Positions 32,320 to 42,127 of a DNA stretch of 64,000 nt are shown in pieces. The notes beneath the pieces are model-generated. The model ran no database searches. It had not been told where the DNA came from and saw only the letters and a program-made list of their open reading frames with translations. This DNA comes from DATAOG01 sp963782885. Lineage in GTDB: Bacteria; Pseudomonadota; Alphaproteobacteria; Geminicoccales; Geminicoccaceae. The stretch is from positions 186,001 to 250,000 of the forward strand of contig CAWALL010000015.1 of NCBI GenBank assembly GCA_963782885.1. Direction: 5' to 3'. The first letter of the stretch is position 1. The number at the start of each line of letters is the position of its first letter. The position numbers and the translations under genes are program-made.

Positions 32320-35300
32320 TCAGAGGACGCGAGACTGCTCGTCGACCTCGCGGATCAGGGCAGAGCGCGCGAAGCCTTCTTTGAGTTCCGGCGTCTGCAG
32401 GCTGCGGCCGATGTCGACGATGACCGCGCGCGCCGCGGCCAACGACGCGCGCGCCGGATCGATGCGGCGGGTGTCACGGTAGAGCTGACCGACCGCCAGA
32501 TGGGTCTTCCAGAGCTGGGTCGGATTGCCGATCCGCTCCGCGAAGCCCAGCGCCCTGCGCAAGCATTCCTCGGCTTCCTCCCAGTGCTGGCGCGCCTTGG
32601 CGATCTCGCCCTTGAGGCGCCAGCCGCGCACCAGGTATTTCTTCGAATCGGTCCGGGTCGCGAGCTCCAGGCACTGGTTGCAGAAGTCGTCGGCCCTCGT
32701 CGGATCATCCAGCGCCAGCCAAGTCTCGCCCAGGCCGACGAACAGGTACTGGGAGTATCGCCACTTCAACCAGTCGCTGGTCGACGGCTTGTGCACGAGC
32801 TCATGCACACTCTCAAAGAGCTCCCGGGCCAGTTGAAGATCCTGTTTAATGCGATACGCATCCCCGAGGTTGAGCTTGGCGTTGGCGATCGTCTCCGGAT
32901 CGCCCCGCTCCTGGGATGCGCCAACGCTCCTTTGGTTGAACTCGAGGGCACGCTCCAGATCGCCGCACTCGGCGTATACCCAAGTGAGACAGTTGAGGAA
33001 GCGGTTGCGAAAGATCTGGTCTCCTAGCTTTTCGGCAAGCTCCAGCCCTTCGGTGAAGGTGGCGAGCGCCTGGTCGTAGTTCCCGCCGCCGCCGAGGGGC
33101 AGCCCGAGATAAAACAGTCCCTGTAAAAGGGCAAAAGAATGGTTGTTGCTGGCGGCGAATTTTACCCCTTTTTTTGCTTTTACTGCCGCTGAATCATAAT
33201 CGCCTCGCCAGTTGTCGATGAACCCGAGCGCTCCAGACGACAGGGATTCGTAGAAGGCGTGGCCTTGCGAGTGGCTCAGGTGATAGGCTTGCTTCAGATG
33301 GCGCCGCGCTTCCCCGAGGTGGCCCGTGACCGCTCGCACCAATCCGGTCGTATATTGTCCCGCGGCCAAGATTTTCGCGGACCCGACGGCGCGGCCGACC
33401 GCGATCGCGCGCCCGGATTCGTCGAGCGACCGCTCGAATTCGTGCGCGCGGAGCGACGCCAGCGCCATGCCTGCGACCGCAGCGCCCCGGCGCGCCTCGT
33501 CGCCCAGCTGCCCGGTGATTGCTGCCGCCTTCTGATGCTCGGCGTGAGCGCCCTCGAAGTCGCTCACCAGCATGAAGAGGTTGGCCTTCTTGGCGTGGAG
33601 GTCGACTTTCCTCCGAGCGCTCTCGACGCTCTCGTCGCCGTGGTCCAAGGCTCCGATCGCCCGGTCGCAGAGCACGAGCGCTTCGTGGATCGCGAACGCT
33701 GCCGCGGCCCGGTCGGCGGCGTTCTCGAGGTAGATCGCCGCCCGGGGCCAGTCCTCGGCGCGAGCGAAGTGGTGGCCGAGCACCGCGGCGTGGTCCGCGA
33801 GCCGGTCGGCGTACAGCTCCTCGATCGCCTCGCCGATCCGGCGGTGCAGCTCGCGGCGGCGCTGCGCGAGCAGCGAGCCGTAGGCGACGTCCTGGGTCAG
33901 CGCGTGCCGGAACATGAAGGCGAGCTCGGGGAACAGCGCCTTCTCGTGGATCAGCTCGATCGCCTGCAGCTCGCGCAGGACCGCGGTCGTCCCGGCCCGG
34001 ATCTCGGCGATCCGATCCAGGAGCCGCTGGGTGAACTCGCGCCCGATCACCGCCGCGAGCTGCAGCGCCTGACGCGGCTCGTCCTCCAGGCGGTCGATGC
34101 GCGACATCAAGACGTCCTGGATCGTGTCCGGCACCGCGATCTGATTGAGCGGCCGGCCGAGCACCCAGCGCTCGCCCTCGCGGCGGATCGCCCCGGTCTC
34201 GCCCAGCGCCTTGATCACCTCCTCGACGAAGAACGGATTGCCCTCGGCCTTGCGCCGGATCAGCGCGTGCAGCTCCGAAGGCAGGTCGGCGGACGCCAGC
34301 ACCGCCTCGGCCATCTCGCCGGCTTCCGCTTCCGACAGGTTATGCAAGGCGAGGCGGGTGGCGTAGCTGCGCTCGCCCAACGCGATGTCGTAGCCGGGAC
34401 GAAAGGTGAGCAGGATCAACGCCCGAGCGCGCGGGATGCTGTCGAGCAGATAGGTCAGGAACTGCCGGGTCGCCGTGTCCGACCAGTGCAGGTCCTCGAA
34501 CACCAGCACCTGCGGCTTGCGCGCCGCCGCCCGCAGCAGCAGTTGGCGCAGCGCCTCGAAGATCTCGGCCCGGCGGATCTGCGGGTCCAGATCGTGCACC
34601 GGATCGTCCGCCGGGGCGACCCCGAGCAGGTGGAACAAGGGCGGCAAACCGGACTCGAGCCCGGGTCCGACGCGCCCGACGGCGGCCGCGACCTTCGCCC
34701 GAACCGTGTCCGGACCATCCTGCTCCTCGACCCGGAAGTTGCGGCGCAAAAGGTCGATCAACGGATGGAAGGCAATCGATTGCCCGAACGAGACCGAGTG
34801 ACCCTCGACCCAGCTGGCGCGGCCGCCGAGGCGCGCGCGGAACTCCATCAAAAGCCGCGACTTGCCGATCCCGGCGTCCCCGACCAGGCTGACCACTCGG
34901 CCCTGCCCCGCCTCGGCGTCGGCGAACCGCTCCTCGAGCACGCGCAGCTCGTGCTCGCGACCGACGAAGCGCGTCAGTCCCGCCAAACTCGCGGCCTCGA
35001 GCCGGGTCCGGGCCACGCCCAGCCCGCGCAGCTCGAACACCGGGACCGGCTGGGACACGCCCTTGACGGCGGTCTCGCCGCGCGGCCGGGCGTCGATCAA
35101 GCCCCGGACCAGCCGATGGGTGTCGCCCGTGATCTGGATCGTGCCGGGCTCGGCGGTCTGCTCCATACGGGCTGCCAGATGGGTGGTCATGCCCATCGCC
35201 GAGTAGCTGACGGTGAGATCGTTGTTGATCGCCCGGATCACGACCTCGCCCGAGTTCAGGCCGAGCCGGAGCTTGATCGAGCGCGCCGGCGCATCGGGCG

Positions 35301-35874
35301 CGCTGCGATCGGCCCATCCGCGGGCCGCGGCCCGCATGTCGAGCGCGGCGCGGCAGGCGCGCAGCGCATGGTCCTCATGCGCGAGCGGGGCGCCGAAGAT
35401 CGCCATGAGGCCGTCGCCGAGCACCTCGTTGACCGTGCCCTCGTAGGCATGCACGGCGTCCATCATGATCTTCTGGAGCGGATCGAGCAGGGCGCTCACC
35501 GCCTCCGCATCCAGGTGCTGCACGAGGTCGGTCGAGCCCTCGACGTCGGCGAACAGGATGGTCACCTGCTTGCGCTCACCCTCGATCGAGGTGCGCGCCC
35601 CCAGGATCCGTTCCGCCAGCGGCGCTGGCGCGTAGCGCGCCCCCGGGGCGGGCCGGTCGGTCCCGGTCGGTTCCTCGAAGGCGGGCTTCGCCCCGCCCTC
35701 GAGGGTCGCGATCGCCCGCAGCAGCCGCTTGCGCGGCCCCATCGGCAGGCCAAGCTTCTCCAGATCTTCCGGCTCGAGATCGCGGAGATCGCCAATCTCG
35801 ATCTGCTCGGCTTCGAATGCCTCGGCGGATTGGCCGAGCCCGAGGCCCTCGAGCCAGGCGCGGATTTCGGGCAT
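32320..35874 (-). CDS. SAM-domain/class III cyclase/AAA ATPase/TPR signalling protein
   Basis: 1184 residues. Residues 1-60 are a SAM domain (IRAWLEGLGLGQSAEAFEAE). A class III nucleotide cyclase domain follows from about residue 97, with metal Asp in TILFADVEGSTDLV and VLGDGLMAIFG. The substrate-specifying residue in the usual GDTVN motif is replaced (YSAMGMTTHLAARM). Next comes a STAND/AAA ATPase module with Walker A GDAGIGKSRLLMEF and a VFEDLHWSD Walker B. The C-terminal half is a long run of TPR-like helices. Such proteins are common in Alphaproteobacteria; the signal and the product (cAMP or cGMP) are unknown. It is divergent from a second cyclase gene. Confidence 0.9.
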   Translation of the reverse strand: MPEIRAWLEGLGLGQSAEAFEAEQIEIGDLRDLEPEDLEKLGLPMGPRKRLLRAIATLEGGAKPAFEEPTGTDRPAPGARYAPAPLAERILGARTSIEGERKQVTILFADVEGSTDLVQHLDAEAVSALLDPLQKIMMDAVHAYEGTVNEVLGDGLMAIFGAPLAHEDHALRACRAALDMRAAARGWADRSAPDAPARSIKLRLGLNSGEVVIRAINNDLTVSYSAMGMTTHLAARMEQTAEPGTIQITGDTHRLVRGLIDARPRGETAVKGVSQPVPVFELRGLGVARTRLEAASLAGLTRFVGREHELRVLEERFADAEAGQGRVVSLVGDAGIGKSRLLMEFRARLGGRASWVEGHSVSFGQSIAFHPLIDLLRRNFRVEEQDGPDTVRAKVAAAVGRVGPGLESGLPPLFHLLGVAPADDPVHDLDPQIRRAEIFEALRQLLLRAAARKPQVLVFEDLHWSDTATRQFLTYLLDSIPRARALILLTFRPGYDIALGERSYATRLALHNLSEAEAGEMAEAVLASADLPSELHALIRRKAEGNPFFVEEVIKALGETGAIRREGERWVLGRPLNQIAVPDTIQDVLMSRIDRLEDEPRQALQLAAVIGREFTQRLLDRIAEIRAGTTAVLRELQAIELIHEKALFPELAFMFRHALTQDVAYGSLLAQRRRELHRRIGEAIEELYADRLADHAAVLGHHFARAEDWPRAAIYLENAADRAAAAFAIHEALVLCDRAIGALDHGDESVESARRKVDLHAKKANLFMLVSDFEGAHAEHQKAAAITGQLGDEARRGAAVAGMALASLRAHEFERSLDESGRAIAVGRAVGSAKILAAGQYTTGLVRAVTGHLGEARRHLKQAYHLSHSQGHAFYESLSSGALGFIDNWRGDYDSAAVKAKKGVKFAASNNHSFALLQGLFYLGLPLGGGGNYDQALATFTEGLELAEKLGDQIFRNRFLNCLTWVYAECGDLERALEFNQRSVGASQERGDPETIANAKLNLGDAYRIKQDLQLARELFESVHELVHKPSTSDWLKWRYSQYLFVGLGETWLALDDPTRADDFCNQCLELATRTDSKKYLVRGWRLKGEIAKARQHWEEAEECLRRALGFAERIGNPTQLWKTHLAVGQLYRDTRRIDPARASLAAARAVIVDIGRSLQTPELKEGFARSALIREVDEQSRVL

Positions 35875-36093
35875 GGAGGCCTCCGATCCAGCCGCTCGTC
35901 ACTGCCACGCCAGCTGCGCCATCTCGAGGCTACTTGCAGCGATGGGGGGAGTCCATCGCCTCGCCGCGGCAGACACGCACCTTGACGCCCTCTTCTGGCG
36001 GGAGACATTCACAGAGGAGCCGCGCAGCCCGTTCGCCAGCCGCCACCCGGGCGCGCCCCGCACCGTGCGACCGAAGCAGGCTCGAGGAGATCG

Positions 36094-37411
36094 ATGCAGC
36101 CGCCCAGAACCCGTTACGGCAAAAGCGGCCAGGTGCACGTCGCCTACGAGGTGTTCGGCGAAGGTCCCGTCGATCTGGTGATGGCGCCGGGCTTCGTCTC
36201 GCATATCGAGAACTACTGGACCGAACCGCGGCTTGCGCGCTGGCTGGAGAGACTGGGCCAGGGCTGCCGGGTGGTCCTGTTCGACAAGCGCGGCACCGGG
36301 CTTTCCGACCGGGTCCCGGAGCTGCCGGCGATGGACGAGCGCATGGACGACGTGCGCGCGGTGATGGACGCCGTCGGGATCGACAAGGCCGCGATCTTCG
36401 GCATCTCGGAGGGCGGCTCGCTGGCGGCGTTCTTCGCCGCGTGCCATCCCGAGATGTGCAGCTCCCTGGTCCTCTATGGCGCCTTCGCCCGCTTCACCGA
36501 CTGGTTCGCGACCGAGAGGGACCTGGAGAACCTGCTCGCCTACATCGACAGCGACTGGGGCTCCGGCGAGAGCCTGCCGATGTTCGCGCCGACCTTTGGC
36601 GAGGAACCGGATGCTCAAGGAGTGGTGGGGGCGCTTCGAGCGCCTCGGCGCCAACCCGGGCGCGGCGATCGCGCTGATGCGGATGAACAGCCAGATCGAC
36701 ATCTCGCAGGCGCTGCCCTCGATCCGAGTGCCCACGCTCGTGGTCCACCGCACCGACGACACGACCATCGACATTCACGGTGGGCGCGAGCTGGCCCGGC
36801 TGATCCCGAACGCCGAGCTGGTCGAGTTGCCGGGCCAGGACCATCTGCCGTTCGTCGGCGACAACGCGGATGCGATCGTCGACGAGATCCACTGGTTCCT
36901 GGTCGGATCGAAGCTGCAGACACTCAGCGAGCGCACGCTCGCCACGGTCCTGTTCACCGACATCGTCGGCTCGACCCGGCGGGCCGAGGCGCTGGGCGAC
37001 CAGCGCTGGCGGGACGTCCTCGCGGCCCATGACGAGATCGTGCGCCAGGAGCTGGAACGCTTCCGGGGCCGCGAGATCAAGTCGTTGGGCGACGGTTTTC
37101 TCACGACGTTCGACGGTCCCGGCCGCGCGGTCCGCTGCGCGGTCGCGATTGCGGCGGCCGTCAGCCGCCTCGGCATCGAGGTCCGCGTTGGTCTGCAGAC
37201 CGGCGAGGTCGAGCTGAGCGAGCACGACGTCCACGGCATCGCGGTGCACATCGCCTCGCGGGTGATCGAGCAGGCCGGTGCCGGCGAGGTCTGCGTCTCG
37301 CGCACGGTCCGCGACCTGGTCGCCGGCTCGGGCATCAGGTTCCGCGGTCTCGGCCCCCACCGGCTGGCCGGATTCGAAGAGCCGATGGAACTCTACGCCG
37401 CGCTGTCGTGA
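36094..37411 (+). pseudogene. Alpha/beta-hydrolase-adenylate cyclase fusion, interrupted by a frameshift
   Basis: The first frame (from ATG 36094) gives an alpha/beta-hydrolase with the nucleophile elbow FGISEGGSLAAFF and breaks family similarity after FAPTFGEE (about 36606). The frame one base further on takes over with MLKEWWGRFERLGANPG, then the hydrolase His (LPGQDHLPFVGDN). It ends in a class III cyclase domain (TVLFTDIVGSTRRAEALGD, KSLGDGFLTTFDGP, VGLQTGEVEL). Removing one G from CCGG at 36607-36610 would restore one protein of about 438 residues, the normal length and domain order of this family. It is either a real frameshift or a sequencing error. Confidence 0.85.
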
Positions 37412-37437
37412 CGAGGACCGGGTCCCGGTCAGGCAGA

Positions 37438-37905
37438 TCAGCCGAGGATCGCGCGCCGGCGCTCGAGGCTCGCCGCGGGCCAGAGGCTCTGCGAATCGTA
37501 GTAGGCCTCGAACGCGGGAACGCCCTCGGGCAGCTCGATCCAGGGCAGCTTCGAGCGGGTGTAGATGTGCACGTCCGGCGCCAGGGCCACGGGGTCGTCG
37601 AGCGTGCCGACCCGAACGAAGCGGAGCGCCGCGCGCCCGCCATAGTTGCTCCAGACCGCCGTCCGACAGACCGGGCAGCGCCAGATGTCGTGCGGCCGGC
37701 CGCTGTCGGTGGGCACCGGCACCGGCTCCGGATCGCCCGCCAGCAGCGTGACCCGGTCGGTCTCGATCAGCGCGTTGAGCACGAAGGCGCTGCCCGTCTG
37801 GCGCTGACAGTGGCGGCAGTGACAGCAGTGCACGAACATCGGCGCGGACTCGAGCCGGTAGCGCACCGACCCGCAGGCGCAGCCCCCTTCCAGCCGCTCG
37901 GTCAT
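37438..37905 (-). CDS. GFA-family (CENP-V/glutathione-dependent formaldehyde-activating-like) protein
   Basis: 155 residues with zinc-binding cysteines C9 and C11 (GGCACGSVRY), C28, C30 and C33 (CCHCRHC) and C77-x2-C80 (WRCPVC). It resembles Gfa, but many family members have no proven activity with formaldehyde. It is the last gene of the transcription unit that begins at 45204. It lies 41 bp after a phytanoyl-CoA-dioxygenase-type gene. Confidence 0.85.
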   Translation of the reverse strand: MTERLEGGCACGSVRYRLESAPMFVHCCHCRHCQRQTGSAFVLNALIETDRVTLLAGDPEPVPVPTDSGRPHDIWRCPVCRTAVWSNYGGRAALRFVRVGTLDDPVALAPDVHIYTRSKLPWIELPEGVPAFEAYYDSQSLWPAASLERRRAILG

Positions 37906-37946
37906 CTGAATCCCTCCAACGATGCCGAAGGCAGTCCCGACTGTCC

Positions 37947-38873
37947 TCAGCAGGTGACGTCCCGGCCCTCGCTGCCGAAAGCCGCGAGACGCGTGGCGTC
38001 GTCGACCGCCAGCGCCTCGGCCGGCCGATAGTGATACTGGACCGCCCAGCGGAACGCTTCGGTCCGGTTGACCGGGGTGCCGTGCGGGATCTTGCCGTCG
38101 AAGAACAGGACGTCGCCCGCCCGCATCGGCACGGCGACCCGGCCGGCCACTTCGACGTCGGTATCGCAGATCTGCCAGTCGCGGCGCTTGAAGTGGAGGC
38201 GCGGGCCGCCTTTGTGGCCGCCCGCCAGCAGGTGCATGCAGCCGTTCTGAGGCGTCGCCTCGCCCATCGGCAGCCAGACCCCGACGATCGGCACCTCGAG
38301 GGCGACATTGAAATAGGCGTGGTCCTGATGCCAGGGCTTCTCGCGGCCGCCTGCGGGCTTGACCAGCGCCATGTCCTGGAACAGCTCGGGCCGGGCGCCG
38401 AGCAGCCGCTCGGCCAGGCTGAGCAAATCGGGGTGGCGGGCGAGCCGGGTCAAGGCCGGCACGCGCTCCACGAAGCCCATGAACTTGCGCACGTAGCGCG
38501 CGCGGATCGCGGGCTCGAGGTCGGGCAGGCGGTCGCCCTCCTGGCCGGGCGCGAAGCCCACGCCGCCGACCCGGCCGTCGATCTCGCGGTCGCGGCCCGG
38601 GTCGAGCGCGAGACGATCGCGGAGCGCGCCTTCGTACCAGATCATCTCGCAACCGGGCCGATCCGCGAGCGCCATCGCCTCGAGCTCGGCGCGAGCGGCC
38701 TTGACCTCGTCGACCGCGACCAGCCCGCGGACCATCAGGAAGCCGTCGGTGCGATAGCGCTCGAGCGCGGCCCGCCCGCCGGCCTGCCCGGCCGGTATGC
38801 CCTGGTCGGTCCGCTCGCAGGCATAGAGCTCGGGATCGTGCAACGGAATCTTCGGCTCGAAGAAAACGCGCAT
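37947..38873 (-). CDS. Phytanoyl-CoA dioxygenase (PhyH)-family protein
   Basis: 308 residues from ATG 38873 (a TTG at 38894 would overlap the upstream stop). It is a double-stranded beta-helix Fe(II)/2-oxoglutarate oxygenase. The HxD metal motif is in EKPWHQDHAYFNV, the distal His in FFDGKIPHGTPVNRTEAFRW, where an Arg for 2-oxoglutarate follows. The family hydroxylates many substrates. It lies at the 3' end of the ABC transporter operon, so it may act on the imported compound. Confidence 0.85.
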   Translation of the reverse strand: MRVFFEPKIPLHDPELYACERTDQGIPAGQAGGRAALERYRTDGFLMVRGLVAVDEVKAARAELEAMALADRPGCEMIWYEGALRDRLALDPGRDREIDGRVGGVGFAPGQEGDRLPDLEPAIRARYVRKFMGFVERVPALTRLARHPDLLSLAERLLGARPELFQDMALVKPAGGREKPWHQDHAYFNVALEVPIVGVWLPMGEATPQNGCMHLLAGGHKGGPRLHFKRRDWQICDTDVEVAGRVAVPMRAGDVLFFDGKIPHGTPVNRTEAFRWAVQYHYRPAEALAVDDATRLAAFGSEGRDVTC

Positions 38874-38890
38874 CGTGACCTCGAAGCTGG

Positions 38891-39955
38891 TCAACCGCCG
38901 CCGGCCGAGGCCGCGCGCAGCGCGAGCGCCGGCTCGCCGTCGGCGCGGACACCGGCGAGCATCAGCTCCTCGGCGCGGTGGCAGCGGGCGAAATGGCCGC
39001 TTGCCAGCTGCCGGAGCGCCGGGACCTCGCTCCGGCAGCGCTCGACGGCGTACGAGCAGCGCGGATGGAAGTGGCAGCCGCAGGGCGGGTTGGCCGGGTC
39101 CGCGACCTCGCCCCTGGGCACGATCCGGCGCGCGCGCCGCCTCGGGTCGGGCACCGGCACCGCCGACAGCAGCGCCTCGGTGTAGGGATGCAGCGGCCGC
39201 GCGAACAGCTCCGCGGTCGGCGCCAGCTCGACGATCTTGCCGACGTACATGACCGCGACCCGGTCGCTCACGTGCTTCACGACCGACAGATCATGGGCGA
39301 CGAACAGATATGAGAGGCCCAATCGGTCCTGCAGGTCGAGCAGGAGGTTGACGATCTGCGCCTGGACCGAGACGTCGAGCGCCGAGACCGGCTCGTCGGC
39401 GACGATCAGCGCCGGGTTCAACGCGAGCGCGCGGGCGATGCCGATCCGCTGACGCTGGCCGCCCGAGAAGGCGTGCGGGAAGCGGTTCATGTAGGCGGCC
39501 GGCAGCTGCACCAGGTCGAGCAGCTCGCGCACCCGCCGCCGGCGCTCCTCGAGCGAGCGCACGCCGTTGACCAGCAAGGGCTCGGCGATGATGTCGGTGA
39601 TCGTCATCCGCGGGTTGAGTGACGAAAAAGGGTCCTGGAAGATCATCTGCATCTGGCGCCGGAGCGGCCGCAGCTCCGGCTTCGGCAAGGCGGCGACGTC
39701 GACCTGGTTGCCCGACTCGGTCCGGAAGCGGATGGCGCCCGCGGTCGGCGTCAGCGCCCGCAGGATGCAGCGCGATGTGGTGGTCTTGCCGCAGCCGCTC
39801 TCGCCGACCAGCGAGAGGGTCTCGCCGCGGTCGATCCTGAAGCTCACGTCGTCGACCGCGCGCACCTGGCCGACCACGCGCCGCAGGAGGCCGCGCCGGA
39901 TCGGGAACCATTTCTGCAGGTTCTCGACCTCGAGGATCGTCGCGGCCTTGCTCAC
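38891..39955 (-). CDS. Peptide/oligopeptide-type ABC transporter ATPase (second ATPase)
   Basis: 354 residues, DppF/OppF type. Walker A is GESGCGKTTT (51-60), the signature motif FSGGQRQRIGIARAL, Walker B ADEPVSALDVSVQAQ. The C-terminal oligopeptide extension has NPPCGCHFHPRCSYAVERC with clustered cysteines. It overlaps the first ATPase gene by 4 bp. It works as a heterodimer with it to energise the two permeases. Confidence 0.92.
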   Translation of the reverse strand: MSKAATILEVENLQKWFPIRRGLLRRVVGQVRAVDDVSFRIDRGETLSLVGESGCGKTTTSRCILRALTPTAGAIRFRTESGNQVDVAALPKPELRPLRRQMQMIFQDPFSSLNPRMTITDIIAEPLLVNGVRSLEERRRRVRELLDLVQLPAAYMNRFPHAFSGGQRQRIGIARALALNPALIVADEPVSALDVSVQAQIVNLLLDLQDRLGLSYLFVAHDLSVVKHVSDRVAVMYVGKIVELAPTAELFARPLHPYTEALLSAVPVPDPRRRARRIVPRGEVADPANPPCGCHFHPRCSYAVERCRSEVPALRQLASGHFARCHRAEELMLAGVRADGEPALALRAASAGGG

Positions 39956-40998
39956 CCCGCTTCCTCCACGAGGCTCGGCACGGGCGCGGTGGCGCCGGAT
40001 TGGTCCTGGCCATAGAGAAAACAGCTGGCCTCGCGGCGGGCGCCGAGGACCACGGCGGCCGGCAGCTCGCGCTCGCAGGCGCCGGCGATCGCATCCGGGC
40101 AGCGCGGATGGAAGGGGCAGCCCGGCGGTCGGGCGTAGGGATGCGGGATCGAGCCCTCGATGGTCCGAAGGCGCGAGCGGGGCGCCGCCAGCACGCTCGG
40201 GATCGAGCGCAGCAGAGATTTCGTGTACGGGTGCGCGGGCGCATGGAAGATCGCATCGACCGGACCGCGCTCGACGTCGCGGCCGAGGTACATGACCACG
40301 ACCTCGTCGGTCATCTCGGCGATCACGCCCATGTCGTGGGTGATCAGGATCACCGCCAGATCGCGCTCCTCCTGGAGCTGCCGGATCAGGTCCAGAATCT
40401 GTGCCTGGGTCGTGACGTCGAGCGCGGTGGTCGGCTCGTCGGCGATCAGGATCCGGGGCTCGGCGGCGAGCGCCAGCGCGATCATGACCCGCTGGCGGAG
40501 CCCGCCCGAGAGCTCGAACGAATAGCTGTCGACCCGGCGCGCCGGCTGCGGGATGCCGACCATGCCGAGCAGATCGGCCGCGCGCGCCCGTGCTGCCCGC
40601 TGCGACAGGTCGCTGTGCAGGCGGATCGCCTCGATCAGCTGGTTGCCGATCGTGTAGAAGGCCGACAGCGAGCTCATCGGCTCCTGGAACACATAGCCGA
40701 TCTCGCCGCCGCGGATGCTTCGCATCTCCTGCCCCTGGCCGTCGAGCCTGACGAGATCGACTACCCGGCCGTCGGCACGGCGAAGCAGGATCTGGCCGGC
40801 CTCGACCCGGCCCGGGCGCTCGACGATCCGAAGGATCGAGCGCGCGGTCACGCTCTTGCCGCAGCCGCTCTCGCCGACGATCCCGAGCGTGCGGCCGGGC
40901 TCGAGGTCGAAGGAGACGTCGTCGACCGCGCGCACGATGCCCTCGTCCTGGTGGAACCAGGTCCGAAGCCCGCGCACGGCAAGGATCGGCTCAGCCAT
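39952..40998 (-). CDS. Peptide/oligopeptide-type ABC transporter ATPase (first ATPase)
   Basis: 348 residues, DppD/OppD type. Walker A is GESGCGKSVTARSILR, the signature LSGGLRQRVMIALAL, Walker B LIADEPTTALDVTTQAQILDLI. The C-terminal PPGCPFHPRCPDAIAGAC binds an iron-sulfur cluster or metal in relatives. It overlaps the permease gene by 8 bp and the second ATPase by 4 bp. Confidence 0.92.
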   Translation of the reverse strand: MAEPILAVRGLRTWFHQDEGIVRAVDDVSFDLEPGRTLGIVGESGCGKSVTARSILRIVERPGRVEAGQILLRRADGRVVDLVRLDGQGQEMRSIRGGEIGYVFQEPMSSLSAFYTIGNQLIEAIRLHSDLSQRAARARAADLLGMVGIPQPARRVDSYSFELSGGLRQRVMIALALAAEPRILIADEPTTALDVTTQAQILDLIRQLQEERDLAVILITHDMGVIAEMTDEVVVMYLGRDVERGPVDAIFHAPAHPYTKSLLRSIPSVLAAPRSRLRTIEGSIPHPYARPPGCPFHPRCPDAIAGACERELPAAVVLGARREASCFLYGQDQSGATAPVPSLVEEAG

Positions 40999-42127
40999 AG
41001 GGATCGGCTGCGTCGCGCAGGCCGTCGCCCAGGAAATTGAACGCGAGGATCACCACGATCACCGGGATCGCCGCGATCAAAAGCCAGGGCGCGATCCCGA
41101 GCGCCTGGATGTTCTGGGCATCCTGGAGCAGCACGCCCCAGCTGATCGCGGGCGGCCGCAGGCCCAGGCCGAGGAACGAGAGCGTGGTCTCGCTGATGAT
41201 CATCGCCGGCAGGGCGAGGCTGATCGCCGCGATGATGTGCGACAGGAAAGACGGCACCATGTGGCGGAAGATGATTCGCAGGCGTGAGGCGCCGGCGAGC
41301 TCGGCCGCGGTCACGAAGTCCTCCTCGCGGAGTGCCAAGAAGCGGCCGCGGACCACGCGCGCGAGCTCGGTCCAGCCGATCAGCGAGATGATTACCGTGA
41401 TCGCGAGGTAGACCTGGAGCACGCTCCAGCTGGCCGGCAGCGCGGCCGCGAGCCCCATCCACAAGGGGATGGTCGGGATCGAGCGCAGGATCTCGATCAG
41501 GCGCTGGATGCCCATGTCGACCCAGCCGCCGGCCAAGCCCGAGACGCCACCGAGCAGCACGCCCAGGAACAGCGAGATCGTGACGCCGGCCAGCCCGATC
41601 ACCAGCGAGGTCCGGGTCGCGAGCATCAGCCTCGACCAGAAATCGCGCCCGAGCTGATCGGTCCCGAGCAGGAACAGCGCGTCGGTCGCCTCGCCGCGGT
41701 CGAGCCCGAGCAGATGGCGGCTGGTCGGGAACAGCCCGAGGAAGTCATAGGAATAACCTTCGGCGAACAGCTTCAGATAGCGCTTGTCGGCCGGGTCGGG
41801 CACATAGACCAGCTTGAAGGTCCTGAGGTCGCGCTTGCCCTTGAGGGCGTAGACGTGCGGCCGCAAGCTGCCGTCGGCGTCGAACCAGTGGATCGCCTGC
41901 GGCGGGATGTAGCTGCGCCCGGCCTCGGTCGCGTAAGGATTGGCGGTCGCGAGGAAATCGGCGAGCAGCGCCACGAGGTAGAAGAGGGCGACGATCACGC
42001 CGCTCGCGAGCGCCACCTTGTGCTTCTTGAAGCGCCACCAGGTGAGCTGGAGCTGGGTCGCGACCGCGACCTTCTCCTCGGCGGCCGTCGTCGCCGGCGC
42101 TGCGGCCACATCGATGACGGTGCTCAT
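40991..42127 (-). CDS. ABC transporter permease (DppC/OppC type) with a periplasmic insertion
   Basis: 378 residues from ATG 42127. After the first membrane helix (ASGVIVALFYLVALLADF) there is an unusually long periplasmic loop (about residues 60-135, containing PHVYALKGKRDLRTFKLVY and GLFPTSRHLLG). Normal DppC proteins are near 300 residues. The permease core has the EAA loop EEDFVTAAELAGASRLRIIFRHM and about five more helices. The long loop is typical of a subgroup whose binding proteins are also long, as here. Confidence 0.9.
   Translation of the reverse strand: MSTVIDVAAAPATTAAEEKVAVATQLQLTWWRFKKHKVALASGVIVALFYLVALLADFLATANPYATEAGRSYIPPQAIHWFDADGSLRPHVYALKGKRDLRTFKLVYVPDPADKRYLKLFAEGYSYDFLGLFPTSRHLLGLDRGEATDALFLLGTDQLGRDFWSRLMLATRTSLVIGLAGVTISLFLGVLLGGVSGLAGGWVDMGIQRLIEILRSIPTIPLWMGLAAALPASWSVLQVYLAITVIISLIGWTELARVVRGRFLALREEDFVTAAELAGASRLRIIFRHMVPSFLSHIIAAISLALPAMIISETTLSFLGLGLRPPAISWGVLLQDAQNIQALGIAPWLLIAAIPVIVVILAFNFLGDGLRDAADPYG

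Noticed and set aside
33259..35985. A very long plus-strand open frame opposite the SAM/cyclase/AAA/TPR gene.
   Set aside because: It has the Arg/Asp/Leu-rich composition of antisense frames in GC-rich DNA and no domain, while the minus-strand protein has clear motifs throughout.
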